A stretch of DNA of 47,283 nt, from assembly GCA_944320975.1 (NCBI GenBank), contig CALUJM010000017.1, positions 1 to 47,283 of the forward strand, written 5' to 3'. Source of the stretch: an uncultured Atopobiaceae bacterium. Its GTDB lineage: Bacteria > Actinomycetota > Coriobacteriia > Coriobacteriales > Atopobiaceae. Made by a program: the position numbers and the translations under genes. The notes under the pieces were generated by a model, which did not search any database, was not told the DNA's origin, and saw nothing but the letters and a program-made list of their open reading frames with translations. Positions 30,032 to 37,443 of this stretch are shown here, piece by piece (position 1 is the stretch's first letter; each line of letters starts with the position of its first letter).

Positions 30032-31939
30032 ATGATCGAAGGCCTAGAGAAACTGCTGGCGTGGGGCGGAACCAGGCGCGACATTGCCTTTCTCGCCGTC
30101 TCGGGCGTGGCACTCGTGCTCTCGCTCGCGGGCGTCGAGCCGTTTCCGTTCTCGATCGCATGGGTCGCCATTATCCTGTGCGGCGTGCCCATCATCCTGG
30201 AGGCCGTCATCGGCCTCGTGACGGAGTTCGACATCACGGCCGACGTGCTCGTCTCGCTCGCCCTCATCGCGAGCGTCTTCATCGGCGAGGACTTCGCTGC
30301 GGGCGAGGTCGCCTTCATCATGCAGCTCGGCGGGCTGCTCGAGGAGCTCACCGTGGCGCGCGCCCGCGCCGGCATCGAACGGCTCGTCCATCTGACGCCG
30401 CGCACGGCACGGCGCATCGCCCGCGCAACGGCCGAGGGCGGGGAGCCGCGCCCCGTGGCGGAGGAGACCATCGCGGCGGAAGCCGTTCAGGTGGGCGACA
30501 TCCTACGCGTGCTGCCCGGGGAGGCCGTGCCCGTAGACGGCGTCATCGTCTCCGGTCAGACCTCGGTGAACCAGGCGGTCATGACCGGCGAGAGCCTGCC
30601 GGTGGACAAGGGCCCGGGGGACGAGGTGTCATCCGGCACGGTCAACCAGTTCGGCTCGTTCGACATGGCCGCGACGCGCGTGGGCGAGGACTCGTCCATC
30701 CAGCGGATGATTCGCCTCGTGCAGTCGGCCGACGCCGGCAAGGCCAAGATCGTGAACCTCGCCGACCGCTGGGCGGTGTGGATCGTCGTCATCGCCCTTG
30801 TGGCAGCAGTTCTCACCTATCTCGTGACGGGCGAGATCATCCGCTCGGTCACCATCCTCGTCGTCTTTTGCCCGTGCGCGCTCGTGCTCGCCACACCCAC
30901 GGCCATCATGGCGGCGATCGGCAACGCCACCAGGCACGGCTTTCTGGTGCGCGAGGGGGACGCGCTCGAGCGCCTGGCGCAGGTCAGGCGCGTGTGCTTT
31001 GATAAGACAGGCACGCTCACCACGGGGGAGCCGCAGGTGGTTGCCGTGTGCGCGGGCGAGAAGGACGTGAGCGAGGACGCGTTGCTCGCAGTTGCCGGCG
31101 CGGCCGAGAAGCGATCTGAGCATCCCCTCGGGCGCGCCATCGTGGCCGCGGCCACGGAGCACGCCGGAGCGGCGCCGAAGGACCCAACGTCCTTTGCCAT
31201 GGTGCCCGGTCGCGGCGTAGTGGCCGAGGTGGGCGGGCGCACGGTGTACGCCGGCAGCGCCGCGCTGCTGGCGGAGCACGGTCTGGCTATACCGGACGCG
31301 CTGGGGAGGCGCGTGGACGCTACGCGTGCCGAGGGGGCAACGATCACCTATCTCGGCTGGGGCGACGCGGCAGCGGGGTTCATCGCGCTCGCCGACCGCG
31401 TGCGCGAGAACGCCACCGCTACGCTTTCGGCAGTGTGGGAGACGGGCGTGGAGCCGGTGCTCCTCACGGGGGACCACGAGGCGGCGGCCGCCCACGTGGC
31501 TGCCGAACTCGGCATCACCACCTACAAAGCCGCATGCCTGCCCGAGGACAAGCTCTCCTTCATCGATGACTCGGAGCGCGCGGGCAAGGGCGTTTGTATG
31601 GTCGGCGACGGCGTCAACGACGCGCCTGCGCTCAAGCGCGCGCTCGTGGGCATCGCCATGGGAGGCGTCGGCAGCGATATCGCCGTCGACGCGGCGGACA
31701 TCGCGCTCGTGAACGATGACATCGCCGAGCTGCCGCACCTCCTGCGCCTCTCCCGCCGCATGATGACGACCATCAAGATCAACCTCACGTTCTCGATGAC
31801 GCTCAATTTCATCGCGATCGCGCTCGCCATCTCGGGCGTCCTGAACCCTGTGGTGGGCGCCCTCGTGCACAACGCGGGCTCGGTGCTCGTTATCGTCAAC
31901 TCCGCGCTTCTACTGGGATGGAAGCCGCGCGTTCGGTAA
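30032..31939 (+). CDS. P1B-type heavy-metal-translocating ATPase
   Basis: This 635-residue heavy metal pump has the actuator motif TGES, the metal-site FCPCAL in helix 6, the phosphorylation motif DKTGTLT, the HP motif (SEHPLG) and the hinge GDGVNDAPAL. No N-terminal metal-binding HMA domain is present; the protein starts directly with membrane helices. The last helix reads HNAGSVLVIVNSALLL, unlike the MxxSS of classical copper pumps or the Lys/Asp pair of ZntA, so the metal (Cu, Zn, Cd, Ni or Co) is unclear despite the CsoR-type regulator. Export to the outside is expected. It lies under the operator at 29976-29993. Confidence 0.88.
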   Translation: MIEGLEKLLAWGGTRRDIAFLAVSGVALVLSLAGVEPFPFSIAWVAIILCGVPIILEAVIGLVTEFDITADVLVSLALIASVFIGEDFAAGEVAFIMQLGGLLEELTVARARAGIERLVHLTPRTARRIARATAEGGEPRPVAEETIAAEAVQVGDILRVLPGEAVPVDGVIVSGQTSVNQAVMTGESLPVDKGPGDEVSSGTVNQFGSFDMAATRVGEDSSIQRMIRLVQSADAGKAKIVNLADRWAVWIVVIALVAAVLTYLVTGEIIRSVTILVVFCPCALVLATPTAIMAAIGNATRHGFLVREGDALERLAQVRRVCFDKTGTLTTGEPQVVAVCAGEKDVSEDALLAVAGAAEKRSEHPLGRAIVAAATEHAGAAPKDPTSFAMVPGRGVVAEVGGRTVYAGSAALLAEHGLAIPDALGRRVDATRAEGATITYLGWGDAAAGFIALADRVRENATATLSAVWETGVEPVLLTGDHEAAAAHVAAELGITTYKAACLPEDKLSFIDDSERAGKGVCMVGDGVNDAPALKRALVGIAMGGVGSDIAVDAADIALVNDDIAELPHLLRLSRRMMTTIKINLTFSMTLNFIAIALAISGVLNPVVGALVHNAGSVLVIVNSALLLGWKPRVR

Positions 31940-31940
31940 G

Positions 31941-31970
31941 GCTGCTAGGGGCGGTATTCGGCCTAGCGGC
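31941..31970. terminator. Hairpin between convergent genes
   Basis: GCTGCTAGG (31941-31949) pairs with CCTAGCGGC (31962-31970), including one G-U pair, around a 12-base loop. It starts two bases after the ATPase stop and lies before the convergent hydrolase gene, a likely shared transcript end, though T-runs are short. Confidence 0.5.
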
Positions 31971-32016
31971 GAGCTTGATGATTGACGCTTACGAGGCGTC
32001 GCTGTAGAAGCATCCG

Positions 32017-32898
32017 TTACCACCGGGCGAGAAACGCGAGCGTCTGGGTGAAGGCGTCCTCGCGGCTTTGCCGGCATGCTTCGGGGTGGGCGCGCTCGAC
32101 GCGGAAGAGCTTGAGCGAGGGTGTCTCCATGGGCACGAGGATGTGGCTCGCGTACTCGTAGGAGCGTCGCGTGATCTGGAAGGGATGGGCGTGCTTGGCG
32201 AGGCGCTGCTCGACGATCCGACAGGCCTCGTCGCTCGGCCACATGGCGTCATGCGAGGGGCTGGCGAGAAGGACTGGCCCGTTGATGCGCTCCACGGCAA
32301 TCCAGGCCTCCTTGGGCGCGTGCTCGACGATCCGCTCGTAGACGAAGCGCATGTCGAGCTGGAGCTCGGTGACGATACGGCGGATGATGCCGAGGTAGGG
32401 GAGCCTCCCGCCGCCTCGCGCGCAGGGCACGGGCTCGCCGCGCCAGGTCCAGCTCGAGCGGTCGCTCAGACCCTTGCCGGCAAGGCTTTTGTTGCCGGTG
32501 ATGCCCGGCATGGCGCAGGCGAGCGGGGAGATGGCGACGACGCAGGTGATCTGAGGCATGAGCGAGGCGGCGAGAAGCGCCAGCTCGCCGCCCTTGGAGA
32601 TGCCGTAGATCCCCACGCGGTCAAAGCCACGCTGCCGGAGATAGGCGACGGCACGCTCGATTGGCTCGATCGACACCTCGATGAGCTCATCGGGGAGTCC
32701 CGGCACGTTCCAGTAGCACATGCCGAGTGCGGCGATGCCCTCCCGTGCGAAACGCGCACCGAGGTTGCGTGGGATGTTCTCGTTGCCCTCGCTGCCGCCG
32801 AGCACGATGAGCGCCTTGCCGGAGTACGCTACGACGTGCCGCTCCGGCAAGTGGAGGAATCCGAAGAAGCCGTCTTGCTCGACGGTGAACCGCTCCAT
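32017..32898 (-). CDS. Alpha/beta hydrolase, BAAT/acyl-CoA thioester hydrolase C-terminal type
   Basis: This 293-residue hydrolase of the BAAT_C family keeps only the catalytic domain. The nucleophile elbow GISKGGELAL (about residues 103-112) has Ser in G-x-S-x-G. The acid is likely Asp in PSHDAMWPS and the base His in YASHILVP. An oxyanion strand is ALIVLGGSEG. The ATG at 32898 was preferred over a TTG at 32913. In eukaryotes relatives act on acyl-CoA and bile acid conjugates; bacterial substrates are not known. It stands between two metal ATPase genes and convergent to one, without evident functional link. Confidence 0.8.
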   Translation of the reverse strand: MERFTVEQDGFFGFLHLPERHVVAYSGKALIVLGGSEGNENIPRNLGARFAREGIAALGMCYWNVPGLPDELIEVSIEPIERAVAYLRQRGFDRVGIYGISKGGELALLAASLMPQITCVVAISPLACAMPGITGNKSLAGKGLSDRSSWTWRGEPVPCARGGGRLPYLGIIRRIVTELQLDMRFVYERIVEHAPKEAWIAVERINGPVLLASPSHDAMWPSDEACRIVEQRLAKHAHPFQITRRSYEYASHILVPMETPSLKLFRVERAHPEACRQSREDAFTQTLAFLARW

Positions 32899-32946
32899 GT
32901 CCCCACTTCCCAACGACAGGCCCCACAGCGGACCAATTGATGCTTC

Positions 32947-35022
32947 CTAGAGACGTCGAGCGCTTTCTGCGGCCAGCGCGATGGTGGTGCCGTTGTGCAG
33001 GAGCGCCGAGGTCTGGGGTCGGATGATGCCGGCGATTCCCGCAGCGAGAAGCGCCGAGTTGATGCCCATGACCGCGGTGAACGAGCGGTCGAGGCGCCCC
33101 ATGAGGGAGCGGCTGAGCGCGTGCAGGCGCACGATGGCGTCGAGCCCGCCCGCGGCGAGCGTGACGTCGGCGACCTCCTGCGCGATGGCGGTGCCCGTGC
33201 CCATGGCGATGCCCACATCGGCGGCAGAGAGCGCCGGCGCGTCGTTAACGCCGTCACCCACCATGACGACGCGTTGTCCGCGAGCCACGAGCGCCTCCAC
33301 GTAGGCATGCTTGTCCTCGGGGAGCAGGTCAGCCCGGTACTCGGTGATGCCCGCCTCGGCGGCGATGCGTGCGGCGGTGCGCTCGTTATCGCCGGTGAGC
33401 ATGATGATGTGGCCGATGCCCTGTGAGCGAAGTGCCGCAATTGCCTCGGGCACTCCTGCCTTTAAGGGATCTTCGATGCCGAGCACGCCCACCAGCTTTC
33501 CGTCTTGGGCGAGGTAGAGCGGTGAGAGGCCTTCGAGGTCGCCGTCGATGCGCGCCTCTGCCTCGGGGGCGACTTCGACGTGCTCGTCCTCCATCACGAA
33601 GTGGCGACTACCGATGACGATGCGCTTGCCATCGAGCGCCGATGCGATGCCGTGCGCCACGATATAGGCGACCTCGGCATGGCGTTCGCGATGCTCGAGG
33701 CCGCGCGCGGCGGCGGCCGCCACCACGGCGCGTGCAACGGGATGCGGGAAATGCTCCTCCAGGCAGGCCGAGGTGCGCAGCACCTCGGCCTCGGTCCAAT
33801 CGGGCACGAGGGCGAGCACGCGCGCGACCCGGGGCGTCGCCTCGGTGAGCGTTCCCGTCTTATCGAACACGATGGTGTCGGCGGCGGCGATGGCCTCGAA
33901 ATGCTTGGCACCCTTGACGGCCATGCCCTCGTGCGCGCTCTGGCTCATGGCGGCGAGCACGCTGATGGACGACGTGAGCCTGAGGGCGCAGGAGTAGTCG
34001 ACCATGAGGGCGGCCGATGTCTTGGCAAGGCTTTTCGTGGTCGCCGCCACAAGCCCCGCAAGCAGGAAGTTCCACGGCACGAAGCGGTCCGCGAGGTGCT
34101 CGCGGCGCGTCTGGATCTCGCTTTTGAGCTGCTCGGAGGCTTCAACGAGATTCACGATGGAGCGGAGCTTGGTCGATGCGGGCTCGGCGCCCACGCGGAT
34201 GACGATCTCGCCCTCTTCAACCGCGGTGCCGGCGAAGACGTCGTCGCCGGCCATGCGCTCGATGGCAAGCGGCTCGCCGGTGAGTGCCGCCTGGTTTACC
34301 ATGGCCGCACCGCGTACCACCACGCCGTCGACGCACACGGGCATGCCGGCGCGCGCCACGACGAGGTCGCCCGCGCGGAGACTCTGGGCGGGCACGGTGA
34401 CCTCCTCGCCGTCCTCGAGGCGACGCGCGCTTTGGGGGATGGCCATGAGGGAGCGAATGAGTTCGTGCTCTGAGCGTTCACGGGTGGCGTCCTCGAGGAC
34501 CTCTCCCAGGTCGAGGAGGAACATGGTGCTCGCCGCGGTTTTGGGGTCGCGCTTGACAAACGACAGACCGATGGCCGTGGCGTCGAGTACCGGCACATCG
34601 AGGCGGTGCCGCATGAGCGAGGTGAGGCCGGCGCGCAGAAACCCGAGGTAGTGAAGGCCGGCCCATACCGCCCTCAGTGCGGGCGGGAGGAGCCAGCGGC
34701 GGATGAGATGGTTGCCCACTAGGCGGATGATGCTGCGCGCGGCGGACGGGACCGCGGGCGCGAGCGCCGTGGGCGCCTGGGCGCGCGCCGCATCGAGCTG
34801 GACGCGGCTGAGCTCGTTCAGCCGATCGAGCAGGGCGGTTCTTGCAAGGGCGTCGCGGTACCAGATGGCGACCGAGCGAATGCGCGGGTAGGAGCGCACG
34901 CGCTCGACGCCTGTCCACGAAGAGAGCGAGGTCTCGAGGGCGAGGGCGTCGGACGCGTCAAGGTGATCGGCAAACGTAAGGCGTAGCCGCCCCGGCACCT
35001 CGTGTTCGATGACGTATCGCAC
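32947..35022 (-). CDS. P1B-type metal ATPase, CtpC-like (YSC motif)
   Basis: This 691-residue P-type ATPase has an N-terminal HMA_2-like domain without CxxC (about residues 1-90, opening RYVIEHEVPGRLRLTF), TGEP for the actuator, DKTGTLT, HPVARA and GDGVNDAPAL. In helix 6 the usual CPC is replaced by DYSCALRLTSS, as in mycobacterial CtpC, linked to manganese or iron export. The last helix reads LHNGTTIALAAESARRL. The start is GTG, eight bases after the DUF6110 gene. Manganese or iron is the best guess for the metal, from the motif only. Confidence 0.85.
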   Translation of the reverse strand: MRYVIEHEVPGRLRLTFADHLDASDALALETSLSSWTGVERVRSYPRIRSVAIWYRDALARTALLDRLNELSRVQLDAARAQAPTALAPAVPSAARSIIRLVGNHLIRRWLLPPALRAVWAGLHYLGFLRAGLTSLMRHRLDVPVLDATAIGLSFVKRDPKTAASTMFLLDLGEVLEDATRERSEHELIRSLMAIPQSARRLEDGEEVTVPAQSLRAGDLVVARAGMPVCVDGVVVRGAAMVNQAALTGEPLAIERMAGDDVFAGTAVEEGEIVIRVGAEPASTKLRSIVNLVEASEQLKSEIQTRREHLADRFVPWNFLLAGLVAATTKSLAKTSAALMVDYSCALRLTSSISVLAAMSQSAHEGMAVKGAKHFEAIAAADTIVFDKTGTLTEATPRVARVLALVPDWTEAEVLRTSACLEEHFPHPVARAVVAAAAARGLEHRERHAEVAYIVAHGIASALDGKRIVIGSRHFVMEDEHVEVAPEAEARIDGDLEGLSPLYLAQDGKLVGVLGIEDPLKAGVPEAIAALRSQGIGHIIMLTGDNERTAARIAAEAGITEYRADLLPEDKHAYVEALVARGQRVVMVGDGVNDAPALSAADVGIAMGTGTAIAQEVADVTLAAGGLDAIVRLHALSRSLMGRLDRSFTAVMGINSALLAAGIAGIIRPQTSALLHNGTTIALAAESARRL

Positions 35023-35030
35023 GGGCGCGC

Positions 35031-35348
35031 CTACGCCTCAGCGGGAGCGGGCTCGACGGGCTCGGCTGCGTCGGTTGCTTTGGACGTTTCCTGGTCCTCG
35101 TCATCCTCGGTGTCGTAGACGGTCTCGTTAAGGTACGTGGCCTCGGCGACGATGTCATCCATCTCGGCGCGGGTGCGCTCGATGGCATCCTCGCAGGCGC
35201 GCTTGGCGCGCAGGCCCGCCGCGACGGCCTCGACGTAGAGGCGCTTGGCCGCGTCGCTCGTGAGCACCTTGCCGCCGACCGACCCGATCAACACCCCCGC
35301 GCCCAAAAGCAGGCCGTGCGTTCCCTTGAGAAAACCTAGAGCACTCAT
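35031..35348 (-). CDS. DUF6110-like small protein
   Basis: This 105-residue protein opens with a hydrophobic stretch (LLLGAGVLIGSVGGKVLTS), then DAAKRLYVEAVAAGLRAKRACEDAI and an acidic, low-complexity end. The pattern GxxxFGxxGxKxLxSxDAKKxYxxxxAxxLRxK is the DUF6110 family as I know it, which is typically encoded directly before HMA_2-type P1B ATPases. The start ATG follows GGAGGGAG. It is the first gene of a two-gene operon with the ATPase and may be a membrane-anchored partner. Confidence 0.75.
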   Translation of the reverse strand: MSALGFLKGTHGLLLGAGVLIGSVGGKVLTSDAAKRLYVEAVAAGLRAKRACEDAIERTRAEMDDIVAEATYLNETVYDTEDDEDQETSKATDAAEPVEPAPAEA

Positions 35349-35389
35349 ATCGAACTCCCTCCGTCGCGCACAAAAGTACGCCTTGGTGA

Positions 35390-35408
35390 ACAGTTTCAAG
35401 TCAACTGT
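35390..35408 (-). promoter_or_regulatory. Operator-like palindrome upstream of DUF6110-ATPase operon
   Basis: ACAGTT (35390-35395) and AACTGT (35403-35408) flank TCAAGTC. On the minus strand it overlaps TTGACT (a possible -35) followed 18 bases on by a weak CGTACT -10. It lies 42 bases before the start codon, the right place for a metal-responsive repressor site. Confidence 0.45.
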
Positions 35409-35457
35409 AGCTCACATTTGAGGAATGGTCGGCGTGATTTCCGCAAGGGGTCAAATG

Positions 35458-35498
35458 GGGACTGTCCCGTATGCGCAAAAGGGACATCCCTTTTGCGC
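35458..35498 (-). repeat. GGGAC palindrome plus GCGCAAAAGGG hairpin (terminator-like repeat)
   Basis: GGGAC-T-GTCCC (35458-35468) is followed by GCGCAAAAGGG/CCCTTTTGCGC (35473-35498, loop ACAT), a perfect 11-bp stem. It begins just past the stop of the membrane protein gene at 35500. It belongs with the palindromes at 37415-37443 and 42111-42143. Confidence 0.65.
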
Positions 35499-35499
35499 G

Positions 35500-36135
35500 T
35501 TACCCAGCGAGCTTGCAGACGAGCATCGCGGCGAACATGATCGTGAACACGAGGTTGCTCCACCCGCCGAAGAGAATGCACCGCGCCGGCTGCGGCACGC
35601 GCATCCACACGAGACCGAGAAACGACGTGACCAGCGGCGTGAGGACGACAAACCACGCGGGAAAGACCGTCTGCCCCAGCGCTATGGCAACGCCGAGCAC
35701 AACAAAGCCCAGGTACATGGGCACGGTGGCAAACCGCATGACAAACATGATGTTGCCCGCGACCTCGTCATACAGTTCTTCTCGCCCCGCCTTGGCGATG
35801 ACGGAGAGATAGACGTACTGAGCGTGATAGGCGCCGCCGCAGATGAGGGCAAAGGCGAGCAGCGCCGTGGCCAGCCAGACGAGCCAGTCCATCTCGCCGC
35901 GCGCCGTGAGCGCGAGCCCGGCAAAGCCGAGCACGTACAGGAACGCGGCGATCGGCCCAAGTACCCCTCCAAGCCGCGCGCGGCCGGCGGGCACGTCGCG
36001 CATGATGCGCATATACGGCCTGAGCGTCCCGTCCATGTCGTAGGCGCCGGGCGTGAAGTAGAGCAGCATGTCCCCGGCAAACATGAGAATCGAGCCCAGG
36101 AGTCCCAGGGCGAGAAGTACGAGTGTCAACGGCAT
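35500..36135 (-). CDS. Polytopic membrane protein (DUF6796-like)
   Basis: This 211-residue protein has six hydrophobic segments, at about residues 4-24, 56-74, 82-105, 125-150, 155-175 and 187-209. Loop motifs are YFTPGAYDMDG, YHAQYV and RVPQPARCILFGGWSN. The ATG at 36135 was chosen because GGGAGG lies just upstream; another ATG is 12 bases earlier. The layout resembles the DUF6796 family, known only as membrane proteins of Firmicutes and Actinobacteria. No clear link to neighbours. Confidence 0.65.
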   Translation of the reverse strand: MPLTLVLLALGLLGSILMFAGDMLLYFTPGAYDMDGTLRPYMRIMRDVPAGRARLGGVLGPIAAFLYVLGFAGLALTARGEMDWLVWLATALLAFALICGGAYHAQYVYLSVIAKAGREELYDEVAGNIMFVMRFATVPMYLGFVVLGVAIALGQTVFPAWFVVLTPLVTSFLGLVWMRVPQPARCILFGGWSNLVFTIMFAAMLVCKLAG

Positions 36136-36165
36136 GGCGCCTCCCATCCATCGTGGGCGTCAGAT

Positions 36166-36194
36166 GGCCCCGGAGCCCTCTCGGCTCCGGGGCC
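36166..36194 (-). terminator. GC hairpin after flavodoxin
   Basis: GGCCCCGGAGCC (36166-36177) and GGCTCCGGGGCC (36183-36194) form a perfect 12-bp stem around CTCTC, 14 bases past the flavodoxin stop on the minus strand. No T-run is present on that side. Confidence 0.6.
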
Positions 36195-36207
36195 TCAGCT
36201 TGAAGCC

Positions 36208-36636
36208 TTACGCCTCGACGAGGCTCCTTGCGGCAGCCTCGAGTGCGGCTACGGCGTCGTCGTCGGGGGCCTCGTTGGCGATGACGGTGCAGACCACGTT
36301 CACGCCTGCCCCCTCGGCGTCCGCCTGCCAGGTTTCCATCCACTCGCCGGTGCCCCAGCCGTAGCTGCCGAACAGCGCCACGGGCTTGTCGCCCAGCACG
36401 TCGCGGCACGCCTCCCAGACGGGCTCGAACTCGTCGGACTCAAGCTCCTCGGCACCCATGGCGGGGCAGCCAAAGGCAAACGCGTCATAGCTGGACACAT
36501 CCTCCGCCGAGAAGTCCGCGACGGGCACGACGCGGGCCTCGGCCCCTGCTGCGGCGACGCCCGCTTCGAGCGCACGGGCCATCTCCTCGGTGTTGCCCGT
36601 TCCCGTCCAGTACACGATCGCGATGCTCTTGCTCAT
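36208..36636 (-). CDS. Flavodoxin
   Basis: This 142-residue flavodoxin is a small FMN-binding electron carrier that often replaces ferredoxin when iron is short. The phosphate-binding loop WTGTGNTEEMA lies near residue 11; the isoalloxazine loops are FGCPAMGAEELE near 57 and SYGWGTGEWM near 92. GGAGGGAG precedes the ATG. It follows the DUF3793 gene, a pairing common in Clostridia and Coriobacteria, and shares its upstream 16-bp boxes with the ABC/AraC locus. Confidence 0.92.
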   Translation of the reverse strand: MSKSIAIVYWTGTGNTEEMARALEAGVAAAGAEARVVPVADFSAEDVSSYDAFAFGCPAMGAEELESDEFEPVWEACRDVLGDKPVALFGSYGWGTGEWMETWQADAEGAGVNVVCTVIANEAPDDDAVAALEAAARSLVEA

Positions 36637-36674
36637 GGAAGTCTCCCTCCGTCGTGCGGGCTCAGCCGCCCCTG

Positions 36675-37343
36675 TTATGCCGTTGCCATCCGGAGAAGCC
36701 CTCGCAGGGGCGTTCCCTCGGAGTAGAGCCTCTTGATCCTGAGCTCCTCGCGCTCGAGCTCCTTGAAGCGCCGCAGCGCCTCGTCCACGTTCCCGTAGAC
36801 CTTCCAGCGCCCGCACGCACGCGCTCCCTGGCCCCCGTCCGACATGAAGCCGTCGACGTCCTCGATGGGATAGCCGAGGACAAAGCCGATCTCGTGGGGA
36901 AAGGGGGTCCTGTCGTCGTAGTAGGCGCGCAGACGACGCCTGAGCTCTCCCATGAGCGCCCCGCTTCGAGAGGGGAGGTGATTCTTGTCGAGAAACTCGT
37001 GCGCCCCCGCGTCGGAGAGAAGACGCCGGACGCAGCGCGGGCGCCAGACAAGCAGCATCGCTCGCCCTTCTCGCCATCCCAGCAGGGAAACGCGCACGCC
37101 AAAGCGTAGGAGGTGCCACGCGTAGGTCCCGATGAGGGTCTTTACGTGGAGGCGGCGTATGGACGTAGGGTGAGCGGCATCGTCGGGCGGCATCCGGAAG
37201 CCAAAGACTGCGGCCGGCTTGCGTCCCGCGAGGACGATGCCCGCCTGACAGACGAGACAGCGCACGAACCTCGCCTCAAGACGCTCGTGAGGCGAGGCGT
37301 CGCTGGCGTCAACGGCAAGACAGATGTCCATCCCCTGACCCAT
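36675..37343 (-). CDS. DUF3793-family protein
   Basis: The protein has about 222 residues and shows the DUF3793 pattern: CQAGIVLAGRKPAAVFGF near the N-terminus, LLVWRPRCVRRLLSD in the middle, HEIGFVLGYPIEDVDGFMSD, and CGRWKVYGNVDEALRRF near the C-terminus. Function is unknown, but members travel with flavodoxins and iron-related genes. The start is uncertain: ATG codons at 37364, 37343 and 37331 are in frame. The first overlaps a regulatory box, so 37343, with GGAGG just upstream, is preferred. It is first in an operon with flavodoxin. Confidence 0.75.
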   Translation of the reverse strand: MGQGMDICLAVDASDASPHERLEARFVRCLVCQAGIVLAGRKPAAVFGFRMPPDDAAHPTSIRRLHVKTLIGTYAWHLLRFGVRVSLLGWREGRAMLLVWRPRCVRRLLSDAGAHEFLDKNHLPSRSGALMGELRRRLRAYYDDRTPFPHEIGFVLGYPIEDVDGFMSDGGQGARACGRWKVYGNVDEALRRFKELEREELRIKRLYSEGTPLRGLLRMATA

Positions 37344-37355
37344 ACGCCTCCAATA

Positions 37356-37371
37356 GTTAGCCATTACTAAC
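37356..37371 (-). promoter_or_regulatory. 16-bp regulatory box, copy 1
   Basis: The minus strand reads GTTAGTAATGGCTAAC. It matches GTTAGCTATGGTTTAC (37402-37387) and GTTAGCTTTGGTTAAC (41079-41094) with shared GTTAG, TGG and AC. It is also a partial dyad (AGTTAG/CTAACT). It sits at the start of the DUF3793 gene, 31 bases (about three helical turns) from copy 2. Confidence 0.65.
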
Positions 37372-37386
37372 TCTGTTGAGCATAGA

Positions 37387-37402
37387 GTAAACCATAGCTA
37401 AC
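37387..37402 (-). promoter_or_regulatory. 16-bp regulatory box, copy 2
   Basis: The minus strand reads GTTAGCTATGGTTTAC, identical to the copy before the AraC gene at 14 of 16 positions. The tandem spacing of 31 bases to copy 1 is typical for AraC-family sites; an iron repressor is the alternative. Confidence 0.65.
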
Positions 37403-37414
37403 ATATTGTCCATG

Positions 37415-37443
37415 ATCCATAAGGGGACTGTCCCCTTTTGGAT
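37415..37443 (-). repeat. GGGGAC/GTCCCC palindrome, terminator of ABC operon
   Basis: Arms of 14 bases (37415-37428 and 37430-37443) around one T pair with one mismatch. It overlaps the ABC gene stop codon and separates it from the DUF3793 control region. It contains CCCCTTTT on the plus strand and AAGGGGAC/GTCCCCTT at its core. Confidence 0.7.
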
